Positions 33,541 to 42,991 of a stretch of DNA of 64,000 nt are shown here, one piece after another. A program made the translations under genes and the position numbers. Below the pieces are notes generated by a model, which worked only from the letters and a program-made list of their open reading frames with translations, did no database searches and was not told the origin of the DNA. This DNA is from Marimicrobium sp913061115 (lineage in GTDB: Bacteria > Pseudomonadota > Gammaproteobacteria > Pseudomonadales > Halieaceae), in the NCBI RefSeq assembly GCF_047729875.1, contig NZ_CP159826.1:1736001-1800000 (forward strand). The letters are read 5' to 3'. Each line of letters starts with the position of its first letter. Positions within the stretch are counted from its first letter, which is position 1.

Positions 33541-34466
33541 GTACTCTGGTAATTGCGGAACACGACAACAATAGCCTGAAGGTGTCCACCCTCAACGCTG
33601 TGGCTGCGGCTCAGGTTATGGGCGGTGAGATTGATATACTGGTAGCGGGTGCCAACTGTGGTGCGGTCGCCACAGCGGCTGCGGCTGTTCCAGGGATTGG
33701 TAAGGTGCTGGTCGCCGACAATGCAGTCTATGAGCATCAGCTCGCTGAGAACGTTAGCCTGTTGATCGCCGAGGTTGCGGCCGGCTACGACAATATATTG
33801 GCTCCCGCCACGCCAAACTGTAAGAATTTTTTACCGCGGGTAGCGGCTCTGCTGGATGTTGCACAGATCTCTGATATTACGTCGGTAGAATCCGCTGACA
33901 CCTTTCAGCGGCCTATCTATGCCGGTAACGTTATAGCCACAGTGCAGAGTTCTGATGCCAAGAAGGTGATTACAGTGCGCACCACCGCGTTCGACGGTGT
34001 GGCTGCCGAGGGTGGGTCCGCTGTTATTGAAGCGCTGGATGCGGTGCATGACGCAGGTACATCTTCCTTCGTAGGAGAGGAGGTTGTGGTATCCGAACGT
34101 CCTGAACTGACAGCTGCCTCGATCGTTATTTCCGGTGGTAGAGGCATGCAAAACGGTGAAAACTTCAAGCTACTTGATGGCATTGCCGACAAGCTTGGTG
34201 CCGCGATTGGTGCCTCGCGAGCGGCGGTTGACGCAGGGTTTGTTCCCAATGATATGCAGGTTGGCCAGACCGGTAAAATCGTAGCCCCTGACTTATATAT
34301 AGCGGTTGGCATTTCAGGCGCGATTCAGCATTTGGCGGGCATGAAGGACTCCAAAGTGATTGTGGCGATTAACAAGGACGAGGACGCGCCTATTTTTCAG
34401 GTAGCGGATTACGGCCTAGTAGCAGATCTGTTTGATGCATTGCCTGAGTTGGAAGCACAACTTTAG
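33537..34466 (+). CDS. etfA: Electron transfer flavoprotein alpha subunit
   Basis: FAD-binding subunit of ETF, 309 residues. The N-terminal domain is followed by the FAD domain with ISGGRGMQNGENF, SRAAVDAGFVPNDMQVGQTGK and GISGAIQHLAGMKDSKVIVAI (shown in part), all signature elements. Translation is coupled to etfB by a 4-bp overlap. A strong terminator follows directly. Confidence 0.98.
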   Translation: MSTLVIAEHDNNSLKVSTLNAVAAAQVMGGEIDILVAGANCGAVATAAAAVPGIGKVLVADNAVYEHQLAENVSLLIAEVAAGYDNILAPATPNCKNFLPRVAALLDVAQISDITSVESADTFQRPIYAGNVIATVQSSDAKKVITVRTTAFDGVAAEGGSAVIEALDAVHDAGTSSFVGEEVVVSERPELTAASIVISGGRGMQNGENFKLLDGIADKLGAAIGASRAAVDAGFVPNDMQVGQTGKIVAPDLYIAVGISGAIQHLAGMKDSKVIVAINKDEDAPIFQVADYGLVADLFDALPELEAQL

Positions 34467-34485
34467 GCAACATACCATCTTTGCC

Positions 34486-34514
34486 AAAACCGGCCTTCGC
34501 GGCCGGTTTTTTTT
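34486..34514. terminator. Bidirectional terminator etfA / antiporter
   Basis: AAAACCGGCC and GGCCGGTTTT form a perfect 10-bp stem around TTCGC, with eight T on the plus strand and four on the minus strand. It lies between the convergent etfA and CPA2 genes. Confidence 0.88.
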
Positions 34515-34523
34515 CGTCTTTAA

Positions 34524-35693
34524 TTAGTCCCGCCGCAGATGATCTGAGATCGCAATAGGGGTAGGGTAGTTCAGTACTACGATATAAGAGGACACTAGAA
34601 GCGTAATAATCGTAGTGGCCTGAATCAACAGAGAGGCCTGCTCGGATATGAGGGCCCCACCGATGGCCACGTAAGCGATAAGCAGGGAGAACTCGCTCGC
34701 CTGCCCCAGCCGGAAGCCTAGATCCCACCCCATGCTACGTTCTTCACTCACGCCTTTTAACAAGTAGCGGTACACCACCGGTTTCAGGCATAGCACCAAC
34801 GCGGAAAGTAATATGGCGGGGACGAGTACCTGGTACAGCAGGGCAAGATTGAACCTAGCGCCTACAGAGAAAAAGAATAGAATTAGGAAAAAGTCACGCA
34901 ATGGCTTCAAGTTGATTGCGATGTACTGGGAAATCGGACTCGTCGCAATTGTGACGCCTGCAATAAAGGCACCGATTTCAGCCGAAAGTCCCAGAGCGCT
35001 AGCAGCCTCTGCCATTCCAAGACACCAGCCTATCGCTAAAAGAAAAATATATTCGTGAAAGCTATCGAAGCGGGTGATCAGCGGTAGCAACACAAAACGC
35101 ACGATTAATAATGCAGCTCCAGCCAGTAGAGGGAGGCTTAGTAGAGAAACCGTCAGCGTGGTGCCCATGCTGTCGCCTGAATTAGCACTCAGTAAAACCA
35201 TAAGTACAATAATGGCCAGAAGATCCTGCAACAATAAGAGACCAATCATCAGTTCGCCGATGTGGCGATGGTGTAGAACGGTCGTGGGTAGGAGCTTGAT
35301 ACCTATGATGGTTGACGAGAACATCATTGCCGCACCAATAACAAGGCTATCGATGATGGAGTATCCGAAGAGGTACGCCACCGCGCACCCGCCCAATAGG
35401 AAAATACACGAGCTGAACACTGCAACCACTACGGACTTTCGCAGGGTCACCCACAAGGCTTGTGGCTGCATATCCAGGCCAAGCAGGAACAGAAGAAAAA
35501 TAATACCTACATGGCCGATATCTGTGAGCAGGTCGAGGTCGGTGACCAAGGATAAGCCATAGGGTCCAATGCAGGCACCTAACGCGATGTACGCAATAAT
35601 CAGGGGTTGACGAGTGTACAGGGCCAAGGAGGCGAATACGGCTGCCCCAGTGAATATCAGGAAAAATGAAAAGGTAATGCTACTGAAGTCCAT
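34524..35693 (-). CDS. Cation:proton antiporter, CPA2 (KefB-like)
   Basis: Integral membrane exchanger of 389 residues made almost wholly of about twelve hydrophobic helices. GHVGIIFLLFLLGLDMQP, MMFSSTIIGIKLLPT, LLLQDLLAIIVLM and LSAEIGAFIAGVTIA are CPA2 signature segments; the Asp of the LLLQD helix is the likely ion site. It lacks the C-terminal TrkA-N regulatory domain of KefB/KefC, so it is a transport-only form. Substrate (K+ or Na+ against protons) cannot be settled. It stands alone, convergent with etfA. Confidence 0.88.
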   Translation of the reverse strand: MDFSSITFSFFLIFTGAAVFASLALYTRQPLIIAYIALGACIGPYGLSLVTDLDLLTDIGHVGIIFLLFLLGLDMQPQALWVTLRKSVVVAVFSSCIFLLGGCAVAYLFGYSIIDSLVIGAAMMFSSTIIGIKLLPTTVLHHRHIGELMIGLLLLQDLLAIIVLMVLLSANSGDSMGTTLTVSLLSLPLLAGAALLIVRFVLLPLITRFDSFHEYIFLLAIGWCLGMAEAASALGLSAEIGAFIAGVTIATSPISQYIAINLKPLRDFFLILFFFSVGARFNLALLYQVLVPAILLSALVLCLKPVVYRYLLKGVSEERSMGWDLGFRLGQASEFSLLIAYVAIGGALISEQASLLIQATTIITLLVSSYIVVLNYPTPIAISDHLRRD

Positions 35694-35764
35694 TTGTCGT
35701 GCTTCCGCCTTAGCCTAATTGTCAGTGTAAACAAACCCGCGGCAGATAGAAACGTAGGAGATGT

Positions 35765-36232
35765 TTATGACCGGCGGCGAAAAAGTGGAAGCGGCTGGTC
35801 GATGGCGGCTTGGTAGTGTTCAGTAAAATCCCTCAGGCTTGTCAGGGCCGCATTTAGATCTGAATCATCTGCCATCTGAAAAGCATCGAAGCCACAACGC
35901 TGCAGGTAGGTTAGCTGATCGCGGATAAAGTGTCCGCTGGCACGCAGTTCACCCTGGTAGCCATGTTCGCGCGCGTCACGTGCGTACGAGAACCCTCGGC
36001 CATCGGTAAAAACAGGGAAATTAATCACTAATAAGTCAATTTTCTCGAGGGCGTCGAACAGAGGAGTAGGTTCCTGGCCGGGCTCCAATTGTACCGCACT
36101 GCCATCTTTGTCGGCGAGATCTTGCCATTGTTCGAGGCTGCAAATCTGGCCATGTTCTGGCACCGAGCAGTCTGGATCTAAAGGCTGCCATGTGTCGTCG
36201 ATGATGTTGCCATGCTTAATAAGCCTGCGCAT
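35765..36232 (-). CDS. DUF934 family protein linked to sulfite reductase
   Basis: Protein of 155 residues of the DUF934 family, which almost always accompanies sulfite reductase or PAPS reductase genes; biochemical role unresolved. Typical segments are LLVINFPVFTDGRGFSYARD and RASGHFIRDQLTYLQRCGFDAF. Its start overlaps the end of the sulfite reductase gene by 17 bp, so translation is coupled, which supports a shared role such as electron delivery or assembly. Confidence 0.88.
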   Translation of the reverse strand: MRRLIKHGNIIDDTWQPLDPDCSVPEHGQICSLEQWQDLADKDGSAVQLEPGQEPTPLFDALEKIDLLVINFPVFTDGRGFSYARDAREHGYQGELRASGHFIRDQLTYLQRCGFDAFQMADDSDLNAALTSLRDFTEHYQAAIDQPLPLFRRRS

Positions 36233-37880
36233 ATGCTCGCTCCTTGAACGGGTGGATCCCTACACGACGGTAGGTATCGAGAAAGCTCTCGTCTTCTTCG
36301 CGCAATGTCACATAGGTGGAAAGGATCCTGTCGATGACCTCTGGGACATCTTTTTGTTTGAACGATGGCCCTAAAATCTTACCGATAGACGCATCTTTTG
36401 CCTGATTACCACCCAAACAAATTTGATAAAACTCTTGGCCCTTTTTGTCTACCCCCAAAATGCCAATCTGACCAACATGATGGTGACCACAGGCATTCAT
36501 ACAGCCACTGATATTGAGCTCCAGTGGCCCGAGGTCATAGACATAGTCCAGATCATCAAAGCGTGTCTGGATGGCCTCTGCGATCGGGAGTGACTTGGCG
36601 TTTGCCAGCGAGCAGTAGTCGCCGCCGGGACAACAAATAATATCAGTGAGGTATCCAATATTTGGGGTGGCTAATCCTGCTACTTGCAGTCTTTGCCAGA
36701 GTGCGTAGAGGGCAGAAACTTGAACGTCTCCCAACACCATATTTTGTTGGTGTGTACTTCGAATCTCACCGAAGGAGTACAGGTCTGATAGCTCCGCGAG
36801 CAGTTCGAGTTGTTCGGCCGTGATGTCTCCTGGTGCGAAGCCTGTTGCTTTTAGTGATAGCGTGACTATCCGATAACCCGGCAAACGGTGGTCTTGAGTA
36901 TTTCGCGTGATCCAATTAGCGAAGATCGGATCTCGCGTGCAATCTTGTTCGAGATCAAACATGGCCAGAGTGCTGTCTAGTGCCAGGTAACTAGGGTCAC
37001 GGAAGAATGATCGAGCCCTTATTATTTCTTCCTCAGTGAGGGTGGATGGGCCATCCTTTAGTGCAGTCCACTGTTGCTCCACCGCCTCTCGAAAGGCATC
37101 GATACCCATGGCCCTAACCAAAATCTTAATACGTGCTTTGTACTTGTTATCTCGACGCCCGTGTTGGTTATAGACTCGCAGGACCGCCTCTAGGTAGGTC
37201 AGCAAATGCTTTTTGTCCAGCCATTCACAGATGACAGAGCCAATTGCGGGTGTGCGTCCCAGACCGCCACCGACAAGAATTTTAAGACCGATTTCGCCGT
37301 CGTCATCGGCTACCAGCTCGATCCCAATATCGTGATAGTGGATGGCGGCACGGTCCTGAGTGGAGCCGCACACCGCGATTTTAAATTTTCGTGGCAGGAA
37401 GGCAAATTCGGGATGCAAAGTCGACCACTGTCGAATGATTTCACAATAGGGGCGGGGATCCTCCAGTTCATCAGAGGCGACCCCTGCGAATTGGTCAGTG
37501 GTGGTATTGCGAATACAGTTGCCGCTGGTTTGAATGGCATGCATCTGCACCGTCGACAGCTCGGCAAGGATGTCGGGAACTTCCTCCAGCAGAGGCCAGT
37601 TCAACTGCACATTTTGTCGCGTGCTGATGTGGACATAACCTTTATCATAGGTTCTGGAAATATCGGCTAATTTGCGCAACTGGCTACTGTTCATCAGGCC
37701 GTAGGGTACGGCGATCCGCAGCATCGGAGCCAAGCGCTGCAGGTACAGGCCGTTTTGTAGGCGTAGAGGTAAAAACTCCCCATCAGTAATCTCGCCAGCC
37801 AGAAAGCGGGTGGTTTGATCGCGAAACTGGGCTACGCGCTCATCAATAATCTTCTGGTCATGTTGGTCGTAAACGTACAT
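36216..37880 (-). CDS. cysI: Sulfite (or nitrite) reductase, siroheme hemoprotein
   Basis: Reduces sulfite to sulfide with six electrons in assimilatory sulfur metabolism. 554 residues with two ferredoxin-like halves, HISTRQNVQLNWP and SGNCIRNTTTDQFAG in the first, and the 4Fe-4S/siroheme cysteines in CCPGGDYCSLANAK and NISGCMNACGHHHVGQIG. No flavoprotein partner (cysJ) is adjacent. The DUF934 neighbour supports sulfite rather than nitrite as substrate, as in Pseudomonas. ATG 37880 begins MYVYDQHDQKIIDERV, a known family start. A LysR-like element lies about 80 bp upstream. Confidence 0.9.
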   Translation of the reverse strand: MYVYDQHDQKIIDERVAQFRDQTTRFLAGEITDGEFLPLRLQNGLYLQRLAPMLRIAVPYGLMNSSQLRKLADISRTYDKGYVHISTRQNVQLNWPLLEEVPDILAELSTVQMHAIQTSGNCIRNTTTDQFAGVASDELEDPRPYCEIIRQWSTLHPEFAFLPRKFKIAVCGSTQDRAAIHYHDIGIELVADDDGEIGLKILVGGGLGRTPAIGSVICEWLDKKHLLTYLEAVLRVYNQHGRRDNKYKARIKILVRAMGIDAFREAVEQQWTALKDGPSTLTEEEIIRARSFFRDPSYLALDSTLAMFDLEQDCTRDPIFANWITRNTQDHRLPGYRIVTLSLKATGFAPGDITAEQLELLAELSDLYSFGEIRSTHQQNMVLGDVQVSALYALWQRLQVAGLATPNIGYLTDIICCPGGDYCSLANAKSLPIAEAIQTRFDDLDYVYDLGPLELNISGCMNACGHHHVGQIGILGVDKKGQEFYQICLGGNQAKDASIGKILGPSFKQKDVPEVIDRILSTYVTLREEDESFLDTYRRVGIHPFKERAYAQAY

Positions 37881-37962
37881 CTACAGTTCCTGAATCTATG
37901 CGGGAATACCATCGATCGGCAGTCTAAAGTGAGCTACTTTATCAGAAAAATGGGCCCAATAA

Positions 37963-37981
37963 ATAGTCATAATATTCATAA
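37963..37981. promoter_or_regulatory. Candidate regulator site upstream of cysI
   Basis: ATAGTCAT-AAT-ATTCATAA, 83 bp before the cysI start. The half-elements resemble ATAGTTAT-ATCCATAA inside the dyad before cysC (61113-61128), with different spacing. Shared control by a CysB- or YeiE-like regulator is an inference from two AT-rich sites. Confidence 0.22.
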
Positions 37982-38036
37982 GGTTAGATTCAACAATTAC
38001 GAGTTTGTGTGAATTGAACCGCGGTGCGCTAAGTGC

Positions 38037-38064
38037 TTGGGATTACTGCGATTGCTGTTATAAT
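38037..38064 (+). promoter_or_regulatory. Sigma-70 promoter of the 40-residue protein gene
   Basis: TTGGGA (38037-38042), 16 bp, perfect TATAAT (38059-38064). The start codon is 36 bp downstream. Confidence 0.55.
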
Positions 38065-38099
38065 GCCACTCCAATACACACATTTTTCTGGAGTAAGTA

Positions 38100-38222
38100 A
38101 TGTCTGACCCCTTAAATTCAGAGCGCGACGAAGATGGCGTTGTCGACGCTACTGCGGTGACCGCGGTCATTGCCATTGCGGTCTTCGCTATGTACCTGTG
38201 GCTGTCCGGCATGCCCTCCTAA
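38100..38222 (+). CDS. Small single-pass membrane protein (40 residues)
   Basis: The ATG at 38100 is preceded by CTGGAGTAAGTA, a good ribosome site, and by a strong promoter. The product has an acidic N-terminal half (MSDPLNSERDEDGVVD) and one hydrophobic helix (AVTAVIAIAVFAMYLWL) ending GMPS. I do not recognise the family. Its charge layout suggests a helix spanning the inner membrane. It lies between divergent cysI and convergent DUF2970/metH. Promoter, ribosome site, sensible composition and a clean stop make a real small gene likely, but function is unknown. Confidence 0.6.
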   Translation: MSDPLNSERDEDGVVDATAVTAVIAIAVFAMYLWLSGMPS

Positions 38223-38249
38223 TGCGTTTAAAGAAGCGATCTGGGCGCT

Positions 38250-38492
38250 TTAGCTAGCAGCGCCTGTCACCACCATCTGAACAACAGTCACTACGGAGCC
38301 AATAAATAGCAGGGTAAATACTACGCCGGCTGCAACAAATATACCTATATGGCCCTGTTTGAAGTCACGCTCCCTGTTTTTACTACTCTGCACCCCCAAT
38401 GCCGCAGCAAGTACGCTTCCGATAACCTGGAATGGATTCAGTTTTTGCTTATCATGCTGGGTATCGGAGGGGTCGTGATCGTTATCACCCAT
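38250..38492 (-). CDS. DUF2970 family small membrane protein
   Basis: Protein of 80 residues. A polar N-terminus is followed by the DUF2970 core NPFQVIGSVLAAALGVQSSKNRERDFKQG (shown in part: the segment GVQSSKNRERDF is diagnostic) and one transmembrane helix (IGIFVAAGVVFTLLFIGSVV). Function unknown. It begins 12 bp after the metH stop on the same strand and is probably co-transcribed with it. Confidence 0.85.
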   Translation of the reverse strand: MGDNDHDPSDTQHDKQKLNPFQVIGSVLAAALGVQSSKNRERDFKQGHIGIFVAAGVVFTLLFIGSVVTVVQMVVTGAAS

Positions 38493-38504
38493 ACAATACT
38501 CCTA

Positions 38505-41500
38505 TTAATAGTTTAGGTTCGGACGCAGCCAGCGCTCTGTAACGTCGATGGATTCATTTTTACGAAGGGCAAGGTCTTCCACTTGGTCCTTGCCAATTTT
38601 CCCCACCGCAAAGTAACGAGACTCTGGGTGAGAAAAGTAGAAGCCGCTGACCGACGATGCAGGCGTCATAGCGAAATTCTCCGACAGGCTCACATCACAA
38701 GCGTTCGTGGCATCCAGTAGCTTAAATAGTGCGGCTTTTTCAGTATGGTCTGGACACGCTGGATAGCCAGGTGCCGGGCGAATGCCCTTATAGCCTTCAC
38801 TGATTAATTCCTGCGTGCTGAGTGACTCGTCGGAATCGTAACCCCATAGTTCGCGGCGCACCAGACGGTGCAAGTATTCAGTAAAAGACTCAGCCAAACG
38901 ATCGGCCAGTGACTTTAATAGAATACTGTTGTAATCATCATGTTGCGCCTCGAATTCAGCGGCTAATGTGTCAACACCGTGGCCAGCCGTAACGCAAAAA
39001 CCGCCTATGTAGTCTTTGGCCTGCCCGTCAACGGGTGCGACGAAGTCAGCAAGGGAGGCATTTGGCTTGCCGCCTTGTTTTTCTGTTTGTTGCCTTAGGT
39101 GGTGGAGAGCCGCAATGACGTCACTACGCGACTCGTCTGCATAGACAGAAAGCTCGTCAGGCCCCGTTCTGGCGCAAGGCCAAAACCCCACAACCGCTTT
39201 GGCAATCAGCAGGTTTTCGTCAACAATACGCGTCAACATGACCTGTGCATCTTGATACAGCTCGCGCGCTTGCTCGCCGACAATTTTGTCGTCTAGTATT
39301 TTGGGAAATTTTCCTGCCAGTTCCCACGTTATAAAGAACGGTGTCCAGTCAATCGTATCCACGAGTTGCTCCAGTGGAAAATTGTCATACACTCGGGTGC
39401 CAATGAATGTGGGGCGGGGGGGCTGGTAGGTCTGCCAATCAAGCTGTAGCCCATTTGCCACTGCTGCTGGATAAGCGATTTCGCGCTCGCGGGGCTTGCG
39501 GTTAGCGACACGCTCGCGCACTACGATATATTCATCATGGAGATCGCTAACAAACTTAGTCTTAGCCAAGCCAAGCAGCTGCGTTGCAACGGCGACACTG
39601 CGCGAAGCATCGGGGACGTACACAATCACATCCCTGTCATACTGGGGATCAATTTTGACCGCCGTGTGCGCCTTGGAAGTTGTCGCACCGCCAATCATAA
39701 GCGGCACATTGATTTCCAGACGTTGCATCTCACTAGCAACATGTACCATTTCGTCTAGGGAAGGTGTAATTAATCCACTGAGACCTATGATGTCGACATT
39801 TTCATCCTTGGCGACCTGAAGAATCTTTTCACACGGCACCATAACGCCGAGATCGATGACTTCGAAATTATTGCACTGCAACACAATGCCGACGATATTT
39901 TTGCCAATATCATGCACATCGCCTTTAACGGTCGCCATCAGTATCTTACCATTGGTGGAATTACCGCCGTCTTTTTCCAGTTCAATGTAAGGTTGTAGAT
40001 GCGCCACCGCCTGTTTCATTACACGAGCGCTTTTCACTACCTGAGGCAGGAACATCTTGCCGTCGCCGAATAAATCACCGACGATATTCATGCCATCCAT
40101 CAGCGGGCCTTCAATCACTTGAATAGGACGATCAAACTTTTGCCGGGCTTCCTCTGCATCCTCAACGATCCAAGTTGTAATGCCCTTGACCAGTGCATGG
40201 GCTAATCGCTTTTCTACGCTCTGCTCACGCCAACTCAGATCTTCGACCCGGGCCTCACCGCCGCCTGTTGAGCGATAGCGGTCAGCAACGTCCAGCAAGC
40301 GCTCTGTGCCATCATCTCGTCGGTTGAGGATGACGTCTTCTACTGCCTCACGTAAATCTTTGGGCAACTCATCGTAAACTGCCAGTTGACCTGCATTGAC
40401 GATGCCCATGTCCATGCCAGCCTTAATCGCGTGATACAGGAATACCGAGTGAATAGCCTCGCGAACAGCGTCATTACCGCGGAAGGAGAAAGAGACATTG
40501 GAGACTCCACCGGACACCAGCGCTCCGGGTAACTCCGCCTTAATGTAGCGCGTGGCTTCTATGAATTCGACTGCGTAGTTGTTGTGTTCTTCTATACCCG
40601 TAGCGACCGCAAATATATTGGGATCAAAGATGATGTCATTCGGATTGAAATTGAGCTCGCCAACGAGCAGGTCATAGCAGCGTTTGCAGATGTCCTTGCG
40701 TCGCTGCAGGTTGTCTGCTTGACCATTTTCATCGAAAGCCATTACCACCACGGCGGCACCATATTGCTGGCACAGTTTGGCTTGAGTGAGAAATTCTTCT
40801 TCTCCGGCTTTAAGGCTGATTGAATTGACCACCGCCTTGCCCTGTATGCACTTTAGACCAGCTTCAATGACATTCCATTTGGATGAGTCCACCATAATAG
40901 GCACTCGAGAAATGTCTGGCTCAGAGGCGACCAAATTAAGAAAGGTCACCATGGCTGCTTCAGAGTCAAGCATGCCCTCGTCCATGTTGATATCAATAAT
41001 TTGTGCGCCATCTTCCACTTGTGCGCGCGCCACCGCGAGTGCGTCGTCATAGTAGCCATCAAGTATCAGGCGTTTGAATTTTGCAGAGCCAGTGACATTG
41101 CAGCGCTCACCGATATTAATAAAGAGGCTGTCTGCTTGAATATTAAAGGCTTCCAAGCCGCTCAAGCGGCAGGCTGGCTTAAGTTTGGGTAGTGCGCGCG
41201 GTTTCATGCCCTCGCACGCGTGCGCGATAGCGCGGATATGGGCAGGGGTGGTGCCGCAGCAGCCCCCGGCTAGATTGAGAAAACCACGTTCCGCGAACTC
41301 TCGGTAGTCCTTTTCCATGATCTCCGGCGTCTCGTCGAACTCTCCAAACGCATTGGGCAGGCCAGCATTAAGATGTGCACTGAAATAGCAGTCGGATACA
41401 TTGGATAAGTCTTCTATGAACGGGCGCACTTCCTGGTAACGTCGACCACAGTTACTGCCGATGATTAAAGGCTGTGCGTGTGCCACTGCATTCCAGAATG

Positions 41501-42197
41501 CCTCTGGATTTTGCCCTGATAATATCCGCCCGCTAATGTCGGGGAAGGTCACTGAAATCATTAACGGCAATTCCTGCCTCAACTCTTCGAAGACTTCCTT
41601 AACAGCGAAGATCGCAGCCTTGGCATTAAGCGCGTCAAAAATGGTCTCGATCAAAATGAGATCAGCACCGCCGGCAATCAGTGCACGGGTTGAGTTGGCG
41701 TAATCAGCGCGCAAGGCATCAAAACTGATACTGCGAGCGCCCGGATCGTTCACATCGGGAGAAATAGAGGCTGTTTTTGGAGTTGGTCCAAGCACGCCGG
41801 CTACAAAGCGAGGCTTGTTGGGCGTTTTTGCAGTAATTTCGTCCGCCACTTTGCGGGCAATTTTGGCGGATTCGAGATTCTGTTCTGACGCGAGATGGCC
41901 AAGGTCGTAGTCCCCTTGTGCGACGGCCGTGCTGCCGAAGGTATTGGTTTCTATGATATCGGCTCCGGCTTCCAGAAACTGCCGGTGTATTTTGGCGATA
42001 ATATCGGGCCGCGTGAGACTGAGCAGTTCGTTGTTGCCTTTAACGTCGGACCCGTGGTCAGTAAAGCGTTCTCCACGATAGTCAGATTCAACCAGGTTTT
42101 CTGATTGAATCATCGTGCCCATCGCACCGTCGATGATCACAATCCGCTGTTTTAGGATTTGTTCCAGTAACCCCGGAGCGGTTTTTTGAATCGCCAT
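38505..42197 (-). CDS. metH: Cobalamin-dependent methionine synthase
   Basis: Transfers a methyl group from methyltetrahydrofolate to homocysteine through cobalamin. 1230 residues in the usual four modules: homocysteine domain (zinc cysteines in SNCGRRYQEV and AGGCCGTTPAHI), pterin domain (FINIGERCNVTGSAKF), B12 cap and Rossmann domain with the cobalt-ligating His in GDVHDIGKN, and the SAM-binding reactivation domain (GIRPAPGYPACPDH). The first zinc-cysteine motif differs from the more usual LNCALGPDE. No cobalamin riboswitch fits in the 175 bp before the start. DUF2970 follows. Confidence 0.97.
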   Translation of the reverse strand: MAIQKTAPGLLEQILKQRIVIIDGAMGTMIQSENLVESDYRGERFTDHGSDVKGNNELLSLTRPDIIAKIHRQFLEAGADIIETNTFGSTAVAQGDYDLGHLASEQNLESAKIARKVADEITAKTPNKPRFVAGVLGPTPKTASISPDVNDPGARSISFDALRADYANSTRALIAGGADLILIETIFDALNAKAAIFAVKEVFEELRQELPLMISVTFPDISGRILSGQNPEAFWNAVAHAQPLIIGSNCGRRYQEVRPFIEDLSNVSDCYFSAHLNAGLPNAFGEFDETPEIMEKDYREFAERGFLNLAGGCCGTTPAHIRAIAHACEGMKPRALPKLKPACRLSGLEAFNIQADSLFINIGERCNVTGSAKFKRLILDGYYDDALAVARAQVEDGAQIIDINMDEGMLDSEAAMVTFLNLVASEPDISRVPIMVDSSKWNVIEAGLKCIQGKAVVNSISLKAGEEEFLTQAKLCQQYGAAVVVMAFDENGQADNLQRRKDICKRCYDLLVGELNFNPNDIIFDPNIFAVATGIEEHNNYAVEFIEATRYIKAELPGALVSGGVSNVSFSFRGNDAVREAIHSVFLYHAIKAGMDMGIVNAGQLAVYDELPKDLREAVEDVILNRRDDGTERLLDVADRYRSTGGGEARVEDLSWREQSVEKRLAHALVKGITTWIVEDAEEARQKFDRPIQVIEGPLMDGMNIVGDLFGDGKMFLPQVVKSARVMKQAVAHLQPYIELEKDGGNSTNGKILMATVKGDVHDIGKNIVGIVLQCNNFEVIDLGVMVPCEKILQVAKDENVDIIGLSGLITPSLDEMVHVASEMQRLEINVPLMIGGATTSKAHTAVKIDPQYDRDVIVYVPDASRSVAVATQLLGLAKTKFVSDLHDEYIVVRERVANRKPREREIAYPAAVANGLQLDWQTYQPPRPTFIGTRVYDNFPLEQLVDTIDWTPFFITWELAGKFPKILDDKIVGEQARELYQDAQVMLTRIVDENLLIAKAVVGFWPCARTGPDELSVYADESRSDVIAALHHLRQQTEKQGGKPNASLADFVAPVDGQAKDYIGGFCVTAGHGVDTLAAEFEAQHDDYNSILLKSLADRLAESFTEYLHRLVRRELWGYDSDESLSTQELISEGYKGIRPAPGYPACPDHTEKAALFKLLDATNACDVSLSENFAMTPASSVSGFYFSHPESRYFAVGKIGKDQVEDLALRKNESIDVTERWLRPNLNY

Positions 42198-42222
42198 TAG
42201 ACTGCCTTTTCCATGTTGTTAA

Positions 42223-42240
42223 AGCGGTTGTAAGCGGTTG
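42223..42240. repeat. 10-bp direct repeat upstream of metH
   Basis: AGCGGTTG occurs at 42223-42230 and 42233-42240, one helical turn apart, 26-43 bp before the metH start codon. It could be a regulator site or chance. Confidence 0.4.
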
Positions 42241-42331
42241 CCTGAACGCGCTAAAAAGGGCGTTATATTAACAGGTTGTCACCTCTTTTTACGACCACTA
42301 TCAGGTATGGCTCACACTTTTGGCACAACTT

Positions 42332-42340
42332 TGCTATAAT
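42332..42340 (+). promoter_or_regulatory. Extended -10 promoter of nfuA
   Basis: TGCTATAAT is a perfect extended -10 element (TGnTATAAT) 32 bp before the nfuA start. No good -35 box is at the right distance, which extended -10 promoters tolerate. Confidence 0.5.
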
Positions 42341-42372
42341 TACTGTGTAAATGACTTGGAATCGATTATCCC

Positions 42373-42948
42373 ATGATTACCATTACTGAATCGGCACAAG
42401 ATTACCTGGCAGAATTGTTGTTAAAGCAGGATGGGGCGCTTGGTGTGAGGGTGTTTATCAACCAACCTGGGACGGCACGAGCCGAAACCTGTATTGCGTA
42501 CTGTCGGGAAGCCGACCTGGATGAGAGTGATGAGGTTGTAGAATTGGCGAAGTTCAAGGTCTGGTATGAGGGGCGTAGCATTCCCTTCCTCGAAGATGCA
42601 CTCGTCGATTACTCCAAGGATCGGATGGGTGGTCAACTGACCATCAAGGCCCCTAACGCAAAGCTGCCGAGGGTCAATGACGATAGTTCGTTAGAAGATC
42701 GGGTGAATTACGTCTTGTACAATGAGGTCAACCCGGCGCTAGCGTCTCACGGGGGGGAAGTGAGCTTGGTAGAAATTACCGACACTATGGTTGCAATACT
42801 GCAGTTCGGTGGCGGGTGCCAGGGTTGCAGTGCGGTGGATCAGACCCTCAAGGGTGGCGTGGAAAAAACCCTACTGGAGCAAATTCCACAGCTGACGGGT
42901 GTGCGAGATACTACCGACCACAGCGACACTTCACAGGCCTATTACTGA
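42373..42948 (+). CDS. nfuA: Fe-S biogenesis protein NfuA
   Basis: Carrier that delivers 4Fe-4S clusters to target enzymes under stress. 191 residues: a degenerate A-type N-terminal domain (MITITESAQDYLAELLLKQ) and a C-terminal Nfu domain with the cluster cysteines Cys149 and Cys152 in GGGCQGCSAVDQTLKGGVE. Length equals the E. coli protein. Divergent from metH, convergent with the DAHP synthase gene. Confidence 0.96.
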   Translation: MITITESAQDYLAELLLKQDGALGVRVFINQPGTARAETCIAYCREADLDESDEVVELAKFKVWYEGRSIPFLEDALVDYSKDRMGGQLTIKAPNAKLPRVNDDSSLEDRVNYVLYNEVNPALASHGGEVSLVEITDTMVAILQFGGGCQGCSAVDQTLKGGVEKTLLEQIPQLTGVRDTTDHSDTSQAYY

Positions 42949-42991
42949 GCTAACTTTCTGCCCAGCCTTAGGGCTGCCTGCCGCAAGGATT

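Noticed and set aside
42198..42372. Cobalamin or SAM riboswitch before metH
   Set aside because: The region is short, shared with the nfuA promoter, and no B12-box-like or SAM-box-like core was seen.
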